Shown here piece after piece: positions 8,817 through 17,505 of a stretch of DNA of 64,000 nt (position 1 is the first letter of the stretch; each line of letters opens with the position of its first letter). A program made the translations under genes and the position numbers. Source of the stretch: DASRAU01 sp035638075 (lineage in GTDB: Bacteria > Acidobacteriota > Polarisedimenticolia > Gp22-AA2); NCBI GenBank assembly GCA_035638075.1, contig DASRAU010000029.1:186001-250000 (forward strand), written 5' to 3'. The notes below the pieces were generated by a model that was not told where the DNA came from, did no database searches, and worked only from the letters and a program-made list of their open reading frames with translations.

Positions 8817-10133
8817 TTAATACGCGCTTCGTCGATCGGCAAGGGGTTGGCGCGCCGCGCGGCGCGCCAGGAGCGAAACGATGACGGCGGCGACGAGGGA
8901 GGACGCCGCGATCGTGCCGAACATGGTGCGATATCCGCCCAGGGGGAAGAGGGCGCCGGTGAGCGCGGGGCCGAGGAAGAAGCCGATCGAGAAGGCGTAG
9001 GCGTGCGAGCCGCTGGCGAAGATCCGATCCTCGGTGGCAACACCCCGGTGGAGCAGCGCCACGGCCGGGACGTAGACCAGCACCTCGACCGAGCCGAGCA
9101 GCAGGAAGAGGACGACGTCCGGGGCGCGCCCGAAGAAGCTCAGGAAGGCCGCGCTCCAGGCCGTCGCCACGAGGAACCCGACCCCGATGACCGGCGCGTC
9201 GCCGTAGCGATCGGCGAGCCGGCCGACGAGCCGCGGCAGGAGCACGCTGGGCAGTCCGGCGATCGAGAACAGGAGCCCGATCCCCATCCGCTGCATCACC
9301 AGTCCCTCCTGCGTCCCGGCCTGCGCGATCCCCCCGGCCGCCGCGAGTGACGCCTGTCCCGTGTCGCCGCCGGACGCGACGAGCAGCGGCAGGAAGGCCT
9401 CGACGGCGCCGAAAAAGAAAGCGAGTCCCAGGGTCGCGGCTCCCGACGCCAGGACGTTCGGCCGGCGGACGACGCGCAGGATGCCGGGCAGCGTCGCGGA
9501 CGGGCCGTGCCCTCCCGTCATCGGCAGCCCGAGAATCCCCACCCCGAGGGAGCAGGCGGCGAGCACGGAATAGATCAGGAACGGCATGCGCAGCGTCCCG
9601 AGGCCGCCAAGGGCCGGGCCGATGATGAAGCCGAGCGACCAGGCGCCGGTCAGCCAGGACAGCGACCGCCCCATCGTCGCGTCGGGGCTCAGCTCGGCGG
9701 CGAGGGTGAGGCAGCCGACCCAGACCCCCGCCGCCCCGAATCCCTGCACCAGCCGCGCCAGCACCAGCGCCGGGTAGTTCGGCGCGAGGATGAACCCGAT
9801 GGAAGCGAAGGTCAGGCACGCGAGCCCGAGGAGGACGATGAAGCGGTGGCCGCGCTTGTTCGCGAGCGTCCCGAGCCAGGGAGCGGCGATGAGCCCGACG
9901 GCGGCGTAGATGCCGACCAGGAGACCGATCTGGTCCTCGCCGGCGCCGGTGAGGCGGGCCATGAACGGCAGGGTCGGCGCGACCATGCCGTAGCCGATCG
10001 CCTCGGTCATCATCGCGAGGACGAGGGCGGCGGCCGGCAGCGGCCCGCCGAACAGAGGCACGGCTTCGGATGGGCGTGGAGACGAACGCGTGTCCCGGCC
10101 CGGTGCGTCAGACGCCTGGGGCGCCTGCGTCAA
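8817..10133 (-). CDS. MFS transporter, multidrug-efflux-like
   Basis: 438 residues with about 12 hydrophobic segments. Typical MFS-1 efflux features include the first helix MMTEAIGYGMVAPTLPFM, the loop 2-3 region GTLANKRGHRF, and RLVQGFGAAGVWVG in helix 4. Roles in this family are proton-coupled export of small molecules. The proposed start is a TTG that overlaps the TGA of the upstream aminotransferase gene as TTGA. A GTG at 10061 is the alternative and would shorten the N-terminal tail by 24 residues. The coupling to the aminotransferase and the ATP-grasp gene downstream suggests it may export their product; that is inference. Confidence 0.85.
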   Translation of the reverse strand: MTQAPQASDAPGRDTRSSPRPSEAVPLFGGPLPAAALVLAMMTEAIGYGMVAPTLPFMARLTGAGEDQIGLLVGIYAAVGLIAAPWLGTLANKRGHRFIVLLGLACLTFASIGFILAPNYPALVLARLVQGFGAAGVWVGCLTLAAELSPDATMGRSLSWLTGAWSLGFIIGPALGGLGTLRMPFLIYSVLAACSLGVGILGLPMTGGHGPSATLPGILRVVRRPNVLASGAATLGLAFFFGAVEAFLPLLVASGGDTGQASLAAAGGIAQAGTQEGLVMQRMGIGLLFSIAGLPSVLLPRLVGRLADRYGDAPVIGVGFLVATAWSAAFLSFFGRAPDVVLFLLLGSVEVLVYVPAVALLHRGVATEDRIFASGSHAYAFSIGFFLGPALTGALFPLGGYRTMFGTIAASSLVAAVIVSLLARRAARQPLADRRSAY

Positions 10134-11470
10134 GCGGAGGCGCCGGTCGCCTCCGCGAAGGCACCGTCGAGTGCGGCCACCAGCTCGTCGATCTGCGAGG
10201 CGTTGACGACGAGCGGCGGGGCGACGCGCAGGCAGTTGCCCCACAGGCCGCCCTTGCCGACAAGCACGCCGCGCTTGCGCGCCCCTTCGAGGACGCGCGC
10301 GGTCGTGGCCGCGTCGGGGGCTTTCCCCTCGCCGACCAGCTCCACCGCGCGCATCAGGCCGATGCCGCGCACGTCGCCGATGACCTTGTACTTGCGCTGC
10401 AGCTCGAGGAAGCCCTGGTGCAGGCGCTCCCCCATGACGCGGGCGTTCTCGGCGAGGTTCTGCTTCTGGATGACGCGCAGGGTCGCGAGGGCCGCGGCGG
10501 AGGTCACCGGGTTCCCGCCGAAGGTCGAGAACGACAGCGGCTTGAGGGACGCCGCGATCGTCTCGGTGGTCGCGGTGGCGCCGACCGGCGTGCCGTTCCC
10601 CATCCCCTTGGCGAAGGTCATGATGTCGGGTTGGATGCCGTAGTGCTCGACGCCCCAGAGCTTGCCGGTGCGGCCGAACCCGGTCTGCACTTCGTCGGCG
10701 ATGAACACGCCGCCCGCCTTGCGGACGATGTCGGCGACGATCGGGAAGTACTCCTTCGGCGGCACGAGGAAGCCGCCGGATCCCATGATGACCTCGACCA
10801 TGACCCCGGCGACGCGGCCGGTGGTGGCGGTCTCGATCACTTCCTTCACGTCCTTGGCGCAGGCCACGTCACAGGACGGGTAGGTCAGCTTCAGCGGGCA
10901 GCGGTAGCAGTACGGCGCCAGCGCGTGCACGAAGCCGGGCACCGGCTGCGGGAGCTTGCGCCACGGCGCCTGGCCGCTCGAGGCCATCGCCATCATGGTG
11001 CGGCCGGAGTAGCCGTAGCGCAGCACGACGATTTCCTGCAAGCCCGTGTGCACGCGCGCCAGGAGGATGGCGGTCTCGTCCGCTTCGCTGCCGGAGTTGG
11101 TCAGGAAGAGCCGGTTCAGGTCCCCGGGAAGCGCCTGCGCCATCGCCTCGGCCAGGTCGCCGAGCGGCTGCGTCGCATACAGCGTGCTGGTGTGCACGAG
11201 GGTCTGCGCCTGCTTGACGATGGCGGCGGTGACCTCGGGATGGCAGTGGCCGACGTTGACCGTGAGGACCCCCGCGAAGCAGTCGAGGTACTGGCGCCCG
11301 GTCTCGTCCCAGACGTGCATCCCCTCGCCGCGCACGATGGTCAGCGGCGTCTCGTAGTAGGTCGCCGTGCAGGGGAAGAGGTACCGCTTGTGCTTCTCGG
11401 CCGCGGTCATGGCGGCGGGAGCGACGGGAGCAGCGGTTCCGGGGGCCTGGGGCTTGTCGGTGTTGGGCAT
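10130..11470 (-). CDS. Class III PLP-dependent aminotransferase (AGXT2-like)
   Basis: 446 residues, the usual length for class III aminotransferases (ornithine, GABA, alanine-glyoxylate type 2). Visible features: YLDCFAGVLTVNVGHCHPEV near residue 60, SGSEADETA for cofactor phosphate binding, FIADEVQTGFGRTG with the conserved Asp that contacts the pyridine nitrogen, and MTFAKGMGNGTPVGA with the Schiff-base lysine. An unusual CYRCPLKLTYPSCDVAC segment in the middle carries four cysteines and is typical of AGXT2-like and 5-aminovalerate-type members. The start ATG has AAAGGTG upstream. It leads the four-gene run aminotransferase, MFS, ATP-grasp, AmpG-like, and lies 79 bases beyond the FAD oxidoreductase gene. 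Exact amino donor unknown. Confidence 0.88.
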   Translation of the reverse strand: MPNTDKPQAPGTAAPVAPAAMTAAEKHKRYLFPCTATYYETPLTIVRGEGMHVWDETGRQYLDCFAGVLTVNVGHCHPEVTAAIVKQAQTLVHTSTLYATQPLGDLAEAMAQALPGDLNRLFLTNSGSEADETAILLARVHTGLQEIVVLRYGYSGRTMMAMASSGQAPWRKLPQPVPGFVHALAPYCYRCPLKLTYPSCDVACAKDVKEVIETATTGRVAGVMVEVIMGSGGFLVPPKEYFPIVADIVRKAGGVFIADEVQTGFGRTGKLWGVEHYGIQPDIMTFAKGMGNGTPVGATATTETIAASLKPLSFSTFGGNPVTSAAALATLRVIQKQNLAENARVMGERLHQGFLELQRKYKVIGDVRGIGLMRAVELVGEGKAPDAATTARVLEGARKRGVLVGKGGLWGNCLRVAPPLVVNASQIDELVAALDGAFAEATGASA

Positions 11471-11549
11471 CGGTCACCTTTCTCCGCGGAAGGCTCGCGG
11501 AGCCCCCGCCGGTCGGGCGTTTCCTCGCGTGGGGCGCATCTTACCTCTA

Positions 11550-13199
11550 TCAGGCGCGCCGGCGCGCGGCACCTTGGCCGGCGCGCTTTCGGGCGCCTTG
11601 GTCGAGCGAGGCGATCGCCAGGGCGGCGGCGTCCCGGCCGCTCTCGTAGGCGGTGGCGAACTCGCTCACGCCTCCGATCCCGTCGGTGCCGGCGAAGTGG
11701 ATGGCGCCGAGCGAGCGGCGGGACAAGGGCCCGTTGCGGGTGATCATGCCCATCATCGACGCGTGCATCGGGTGGCCGCGCAGGCGCACCTGGATCTCGC
11801 GGCAGCGCCCGGCGGCGCCGGGGAACCAGCGGTCGATCCGGTCCAGCGCCTTGAGCGCCCGGGCGCGCACCTCCGACTCGTCCAGCATCAACGCCCGGTC
11901 CTCGCGGCGCTGCGGCATGTAGCAGGACAGCACCGTCGGGCGCTCCGCATCCCCCTTCCCGTGTGTCGCCGGCCAGTCGGCGCAGACGAAGTCGCTCATC
12001 ACGTCGGGGGCGGGGATGTTGGTGTCGAAGCAGCCCTCGTGCACGACGCCGTCGAAGCAGAGGTTCGCCACCATGTACGGCTCGTAGCGGATGCTGGCCA
12101 TCGCCTGCTTCTGCTCGTCGGGGAGCCCGGCCACCAGATGCTTGGCGATGAACTTCGGCGCCGCCACGATGACGGTGTCGGCCGAGACGCATTCGAGCGG
12201 CAGCGGTGGGCCTTCCCAGATGGAACCTCCCGCCGGTGCCGTGGCCGGACCCGAGCCGCCGGCGGGGATCGCGGCGCCCTGGAGCGCGGCGCCCGGTGGG
12301 ACGTAGGCGACGAGGATGCGGTCCTTCTCCTGCTCGATGCGCACGACGGCCGCGCCGGTCAGAAGCCGGTCGGCGCCTTTGGCCATGATCGATTTCCCCA
12401 GCGCCTGGGTGAGCGGGCCGAAGCCGGCTTCGCCCGCGTAACGCCCGCTCTCGAGCCCTCCCATCCACTGTGCCGCCTCGATGCCGATGTAAGCCGACGT
12501 ATCGGCGACACGCGCGCCCCAGTTGTTCGGGCCGAACGAGTCGAAGAAGGCGGTGACCTCCTCCGGGTAGTCCTTGAGGATGTCGGCGAACGGCAGGTTG
12601 TCGAGGCGCTGGAGATCTTTCTCCGGATCGAAGGTGTGGTACGTGTCCACGAAACGGCGGAAGGCGTCGCGGACGCGCTGCGGATACGGGGCGCGGCGCA
12701 CCCCGCCGGTGAAGAAATCGGGGACGTAGATGTCGCGGACGATCATCCCGTCCACGCTGTCGATGGGATAGAAGGCGACGCCCAGCTCGGTCGCCAGCGC
12801 CTTCACGTCGGCGTTGCTGTTGTACGAGGCGCCGCTGCTGTAGCCGACGCCGCGCCAGAAGCCGCCGGTGCCGTTGCCGCCGACCTGGTTCTCCTTCTCG
12901 ATCAGCAGGTAAGGCCGGTCGCCGAGGAAGCGCGCGGCGCACAGGCCGGCGGGGCCGCCGCCGGCGATGACGATCGGCACGTGGCGGCCCGGCTTCGGCA
13001 GGCGGATGGTCGCGCCGTCGCGCACCGCATGGCAGACGGCGTTCGACTCGCGCGTCTGCACGGGACTGAGGTCGGCGCGCGTCGGGCCCTGGTCGTCGCC
13101 GCCGGCGCCCGAGCCTTTGCCGCCGGGTCCGAGGCGGCCGCACGCCATGCCGGCGAGCGATCCGGTGACGACGATCTTGATGAAGTCGCGGCGTTCCAC
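11550..13199 (-). CDS. Tat-exported FAD-dependent oxidoreductase, amine oxidase-like
   Basis: 549 residues starting at a GTG that overlaps the TAG of the molybdopterin enzyme gene by one base. The N-terminus VERRDFIKIVVTGSLAGMACG is a twin-arginine signal with a possible lipobox cysteine at residue 20. An FAD-binding Rossmann motif (VIAGGGPAGLCAARFL) follows at about residue 77, then EKENQVGGNGTGG. The C-terminal IHFAGTDGIGGVSEFATAYESGRDAA is the second FAD contact of the amine oxidase/phytoene desaturase superfamily. A flavin loaded in the cytoplasm fits Tat export. The close coupling with the cytosolic-looking molybdopterin gene suggests a joint redox pathway, but the substrate cannot be read from sequence. 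Confidence 0.85.
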   Translation of the reverse strand: MERRDFIKIVVTGSLAGMACGRLGPGGKGSGAGGDDQGPTRADLSPVQTRESNAVCHAVRDGATIRLPKPGRHVPIVIAGGGPAGLCAARFLGDRPYLLIEKENQVGGNGTGGFWRGVGYSSGASYNSNADVKALATELGVAFYPIDSVDGMIVRDIYVPDFFTGGVRRAPYPQRVRDAFRRFVDTYHTFDPEKDLQRLDNLPFADILKDYPEEVTAFFDSFGPNNWGARVADTSAYIGIEAAQWMGGLESGRYAGEAGFGPLTQALGKSIMAKGADRLLTGAAVVRIEQEKDRILVAYVPPGAALQGAAIPAGGSGPATAPAGGSIWEGPPLPLECVSADTVIVAAPKFIAKHLVAGLPDEQKQAMASIRYEPYMVANLCFDGVVHEGCFDTNIPAPDVMSDFVCADWPATHGKGDAERPTVLSCYMPQRREDRALMLDESEVRARALKALDRIDRWFPGAAGRCREIQVRLRGHPMHASMMGMITRNGPLSRRSLGAIHFAGTDGIGGVSEFATAYESGRDAAALAIASLDQGARKRAGQGAARRRA

Positions 13200-15256
13200 T
13201 ACGCCATTGCCACTTCGACACGCGCGTCGTTGAAGCAGGCGCCGCCCGACGCCGATGAGATGTCGTCCGGCACCAGCGTGTTGCCGACGCGGCCGTTCTT
13301 CGTGTGGCGGTTCCAGATGCCCTTCGGGAGGCTGGCGACGCCGGGACGCACCTCGTCGCTGACCTTGAGGCGCACCACCACTTCGCCGAGGTCGTTGTGC
13401 ACGCGCACGAGTCCCCCGTCCTGCAGGCGTCGCGCGGCGGCGTCGTCGGGGTGGATCGTGACCACCGCCTCCTTGAAGCCGTACTCCGCCAGCGTCGAGG
13501 AGATGCTGCGGTCGGTCGCAGGCGAGATCAGCGCCAGCGGATGACGCCCGCGCCCCGGGAGCTCCTCCGGGTCGGCCAGCACCTCGTACGGTTTGGGCCA
13601 CTCGTCCGGCCAGAAATGGATCTTCCGGTCGGACGTGCCCGGGAAGACGGTGACGAACTGCACCGGAGCCTCGCCGGGGAAGTCCATGCGCAGCACGCGG
13701 CGCTCGCGCAGGCGGCGCAGGCGATCCTCGCCCCCTTGTCCTTCGAGCGGGCCGCGGATGGCGGCGAGCGCCTGCAGCACCTGCGTCTCCCCCGTCGGCC
13801 AGCGCTTCTCCGGATCGAGACCGAGCGCACGTCCGAGGAGCGTGAAGACCTCCTCGTTGCTCTTCGACTCGCCGACCGGCTGCATGACCGGCTCGCCCAG
13901 CATGGCGCTGTAGGTGCCGTACGACGTGCTCAGCTCGGTGTGCTCGAGGAAGGTCGTCGCCGGCAGCAGGATGTCGGCGTAGAGCGCCGTGTCGGTCATG
14001 ACCTGCTCGAAGACGACGGTGAAGAGGTCCTCGCGCTCGAGGCCGCGCAGCACCCGTCCCTGGTCGGGGATGGTCGCCGCCGGATTGGCGTTGTAGACGA
14101 ACAGGGCGCGCACGGGCGGGCTCGTCTGTTCGAGCAGCGCGCGGCCGAGGCGGTTCATGTTGATCTCCCGCGTCGGCGGCTCGGTCACGCCTGCGACGGC
14201 GTCGTGATCAACCCGATACGACCCGGAGGAGGAAAGGGCGTAGCCGCCGCCGCGCACGCCGAATTTCCCCGCGACGGCCGGAAGCGCCAGGATGGCCGCC
14301 ACCGCGGACTCGGCATTGCGGTTGCGCTCGACGCCCCAGCCGCAGCGCACGAGCGCGGGCGAGGCGTCGGCGTAGGCGTCGGCGAGAGCCGCGATGGCCT
14401 TCGCCTCGACGCGTGCGGCCGCGGCCGCACGCTCGAGCGTCCAGGCGCGCGCCGTCTCGAGCAGGCGCTCGGCGCCGGTTGCGTGCCGGGCGAGGAAGTC
14501 ACGGTCCACCCGCCCCTGCCGCTCGAGGTGGGCGATCATCGCGAGCGCCACCGCCGCATCGGATCCCGGCCAGACCGGCAGGTGGAAATCCACCATGCCC
14601 CCGCCGGCGATGCGGCGCGGATCGATCACGGCGATCTTCGCCCCGTTCGCCTTGGCTGCCTTGAGATACGGCACGAGGTGGATGTTGCTCTCGCGCGGGT
14701 TCGCGCCCCACACGAGGATGAAGCGCGCCGCCTCGAAGTCGGGGAAATCGACCACCGGCATCTTGCCGTAGAGAACGCGCGCCACGAAACCGGTCGGCTC
14801 GGCGCACACGGTGCGCAGCAGGCGCGACGCCCCGAGGCCGCGGAACAGCCGTGCGTCGGCGGCGTCCTGGGTGATCAGGCCGTTCGAGCCGCCGTAGCAG
14901 AACGGCAGGATGGCCTCGCCGCCGCTTTCGCTGCGGACCGTCGCGAAGCGCGCGGCGATCGTGGCAATCGCCTCGTCCCAGGAGATCGCCTCGAAGGCGC
15001 CGCTTCCCTTCTTTCCGGTGCGCCGCATCGGGTGGAGCAGGCGCTCCGGCCCATACAGGCGCTTGGTGAAGTTGCGGACCTTGCCGCAGATGAAGCCGTC
15101 GGTCACCGGGTTCACCCGGCTCCCGTCGATCCCGGTGACGCGTCCCGCCTCGACCGTGACCTCGAGGCTGCAGCGGTCCGGACAGTCGAGCGGGCAGACC
15201 GTGTGCGCAACGTGGCGCGCGGCTGCGTCGGTTGCTGAGGGTCGATCGGTGTTCAT
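13199..15256 (-). CDS. Molybdopterin-dependent oxidoreductase with [4Fe-4S] site
   Basis: 685 residues of the DMSO reductase/formate dehydrogenase superfamily. Cysteines 21, 25, 29 (CPLDCPDRC) and 57 (GFICGK) form the N-terminal [4Fe-4S] site. Molybdopterin-binding segments include ILVWGANPRESN, KIAVIDPRR, and the C-terminal dinucleotide-binding domain with NRHTKNGRVGNTL and the ending GGACFNDARVEV. There is no Tat signal, so it either works in the cytoplasm or is carried out by a partner. The start ATG overlaps the prolyl oligopeptidase stop as ATGA. No electron-transfer Fe-S subunit or chaperone gene is next to it; the adjoining FAD protein is the only visible candidate partner. Confidence 0.88.
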   Translation of the reverse strand: MNTDRPSATDAAARHVAHTVCPLDCPDRCSLEVTVEAGRVTGIDGSRVNPVTDGFICGKVRNFTKRLYGPERLLHPMRRTGKKGSGAFEAISWDEAIATIAARFATVRSESGGEAILPFCYGGSNGLITQDAADARLFRGLGASRLLRTVCAEPTGFVARVLYGKMPVVDFPDFEAARFILVWGANPRESNIHLVPYLKAAKANGAKIAVIDPRRIAGGGMVDFHLPVWPGSDAAVALAMIAHLERQGRVDRDFLARHATGAERLLETARAWTLERAAAAARVEAKAIAALADAYADASPALVRCGWGVERNRNAESAVAAILALPAVAGKFGVRGGGYALSSSGSYRVDHDAVAGVTEPPTREINMNRLGRALLEQTSPPVRALFVYNANPAATIPDQGRVLRGLEREDLFTVVFEQVMTDTALYADILLPATTFLEHTELSTSYGTYSAMLGEPVMQPVGESKSNEEVFTLLGRALGLDPEKRWPTGETQVLQALAAIRGPLEGQGGEDRLRRLRERRVLRMDFPGEAPVQFVTVFPGTSDRKIHFWPDEWPKPYEVLADPEELPGRGRHPLALISPATDRSISSTLAEYGFKEAVVTIHPDDAAARRLQDGGLVRVHNDLGEVVVRLKVSDEVRPGVASLPKGIWNRHTKNGRVGNTLVPDDISSASGGACFNDARVEVAMA

Positions 15257-17448
15257 GAGCGCGCTTTCTCCTCCGCCGGCTTGCTCTTCGAGTCGACCGG
15301 CTCGGGGCCGGGCGCCATCTTCTGCTCCAGGCCGAGCTGCCACAGCAGGAAGCCGTAGACATCCGCCGCCTCGTCGATCTGCTTCGACAGCGGCTTGCCG
15401 ACGCCGTGTCCGGCGCGCGTCTCCGTGCGCAGAAGGATCGGCCGGTCCGAGGCGGTGGAAGCCTGCAGCAGCGCCGCCATCTTGCGCGCGTGCATCGGGT
15501 CGACGCGGCTGTCGCTGTCGGCCGTCGTCAGCAGCACCGCCGGGTACGCCGTCCCCTTTTTCACGTGATGGTAGGGCGAGTAGGCGTAGAGAGACTTGAA
15601 CTGCGCCGGATCCTCGGCCGAGCCGTACTCCGGCACCCACAGGCGGGCGATCTGGAAGTCCTGGTAGCGCAGCATGTCGAGGAGCGGCACGGCGCAGACG
15701 ACGGCCTGGAAGAGATCGGGGCGCTGGGTGAGCGTCGCCCCGACGAGCAGCCCGCCGTTGCTGCCGCCGTAGATCCCCAGCCGCTCGGCCGTGGTGTATT
15801 TCTGTGCAATGAGGAACTGGCCGGCGGCGATGAAGTCGTCGAAGACGTTCTGCTTGCGGTCGAGCATGCCGGCGCGGTGCCAGTCTTCGCCGTATTCGCC
15901 GCCGCCGCGCAGGTTGGCCTCGGCGTAGACGCCGCCGCGCTCCAGCCACAGGACGAGCGACCGGCTGAAGCCGGGCGTCTGGCTGACGTTGAAGCCGCCG
16001 TAGCCGTAGAGCAATGTCGGGTTGGACCCGTCGAGCGCCAGCCCTTTGCGCCCGACGACGAACATCGTGACCTTCGTGCCGTCCTTCGAGGGATAAGAAC
16101 GCTGCTGCACCTCGAGGCGGGAGAGATCGAGGTCGGCCGAAACCTTCTCCCAGGTCGTGGCGGTCCCCGTCGCCAGGTCGATGCGCTGCACCAGGGGCGG
16201 CACGGTGTAGGAATTGAAGCCGAAGAAGGCCTCGCGGCCGTCCGGCTCCCCGGAGATCGCGTCGACCGTGCCGAGCGCGGGCAGCGCGACCTCCGACAGC
16301 CTCTTGCCGTCGAGGTCGTAGAGGACGACGCGCGACGAGGCGTGCTCCATCAGGCGCGTGACGATGCGGTTGCCGACGATGCGCGCGTCGTCGAGCACCG
16401 ACTCCTTCTGCGGCAGGAGGGTCTTCCAGCTGTCGCGCGCCGGCTTCGCAGGGTCGATCGCCAGCAGCCGGTAGCGCGGCGCCTCGTAATTGGTGCGGAC
16501 GTAGAGCACCCCATGCACGACGCCGCCGGTGAAGATGGCATCGAGTCCCGTGGCGACGGAGGTGAACGACGGGCTCGCCGCCCGGCGGTCGGAGACCAGC
16601 AGGTCGGTTTTCGCCCAGCCATCGAACACGGTCGCGGTGAGCCAGCGGCCGTCGGTCGAGAGGTCGATCTCGATGATCTCCTCGGGCTTGCGCTCACGCC
16701 CGAAGACGTAGGCGTCCTTCGCCGGGTCCTCGCCGAGCCGGTGGTGGAAGACGTGCCGGTTGTAGTTCTCCTGTCCCTCCGGCACGGAGCCCTTGGCCGG
16801 GTAACGCGTGTAGTAGAAGCCGCTGCCGTCGGGCGCCCAGCCCAGAGAGCAGTAGCGTGTGTCGGGGATGACGTCGGGAAGATCCTTCCCGGTCGCGGTG
16901 TCGCGCACCCGCAGCGTGCTCTTCTCGTCGCCCGCGGTCGAGACGCCGTAGGCCAGCCGCCTGCCGTCGCGCGACGGGAACCACCAGTCGATGGTGGCGG
17001 TGCCGTCCGGGCTGAGCGGGTTCGGATCGACGAGCACGCGATCCTTGCCCTTCAGGCCGTCACGCACGTAGAGGATCGGCTGGTTCTGCTTCCCTTCCCG
17101 GCGCGTGAAGAAGTAGCGTCCGCCCCGCGGGTCGGGCGTGCCGATGGTGCCGATCGACAGGAGGCGCGCCAGCCGGTCGTGCACCGCGGCGCGCCCCGGC
17201 CGCGCATCGAGCAGCGACGCGGTGTACGCATTCTGGCCGTCCACCCAGGCGCGCACCTCGTCCGACTTGCCGTCCTCGAGCCAGCGGTACGGGTCGGTGA
17301 TGGTCACGCCCTGGACGGTGTCGGTGACTTCCTGCACCCGCGCGACCGGCGGTTTCGCTTGCGAATCGGGGCTGCTCATGAGGGGATCGGACTCCGCGGT
17401 CAGGGCGAGAAGAGAGACGGCGACGCAAGCCACCGGGTAGCGGAACAT
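15253..17448 (-). CDS. Secreted prolyl oligopeptidase, family S9A
   Basis: 731 residues. A signal peptide (MFRYPVACVAVSLLALTAES) precedes an S9A propeller beginning DPYRWLED and a C-terminal alpha/beta-hydrolase domain. The catalytic serine lies in YGGSNGGLLVG, the aspartate in TADSDSRVDPMHARKM, and the histidine in RAGHGVGKP. It cleaves short peptides after proline, here most likely in the periplasm. The ATG at 17448 is preferred to one ten codons upstream because the signal peptide begins there. It follows the bufC-like gene by 57 bases on the same strand and is translationally coupled to the molybdopterin gene. Closely related enzymes are about 680-730 residues, so it is full length. Confidence 0.92.
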   Translation of the reverse strand: MFRYPVACVAVSLLALTAESDPLMSSPDSQAKPPVARVQEVTDTVQGVTITDPYRWLEDGKSDEVRAWVDGQNAYTASLLDARPGRAAVHDRLARLLSIGTIGTPDPRGGRYFFTRREGKQNQPILYVRDGLKGKDRVLVDPNPLSPDGTATIDWWFPSRDGRRLAYGVSTAGDEKSTLRVRDTATGKDLPDVIPDTRYCSLGWAPDGSGFYYTRYPAKGSVPEGQENYNRHVFHHRLGEDPAKDAYVFGRERKPEEIIEIDLSTDGRWLTATVFDGWAKTDLLVSDRRAASPSFTSVATGLDAIFTGGVVHGVLYVRTNYEAPRYRLLAIDPAKPARDSWKTLLPQKESVLDDARIVGNRIVTRLMEHASSRVVLYDLDGKRLSEVALPALGTVDAISGEPDGREAFFGFNSYTVPPLVQRIDLATGTATTWEKVSADLDLSRLEVQQRSYPSKDGTKVTMFVVGRKGLALDGSNPTLLYGYGGFNVSQTPGFSRSLVLWLERGGVYAEANLRGGGEYGEDWHRAGMLDRKQNVFDDFIAAGQFLIAQKYTTAERLGIYGGSNGGLLVGATLTQRPDLFQAVVCAVPLLDMLRYQDFQIARLWVPEYGSAEDPAQFKSLYAYSPYHHVKKGTAYPAVLLTTADSDSRVDPMHARKMAALLQASTASDRPILLRTETRAGHGVGKPLSKQIDEAADVYGFLLWQLGLEQKMAPGPEPVDSKSKPAEEKARS

Positions 17449-17505
17449 CGTGCTGTGAGTGCGGGGATTCGGGGCCACGCCGCGCTCCGTTCTGGAACGG
17501 CGATT

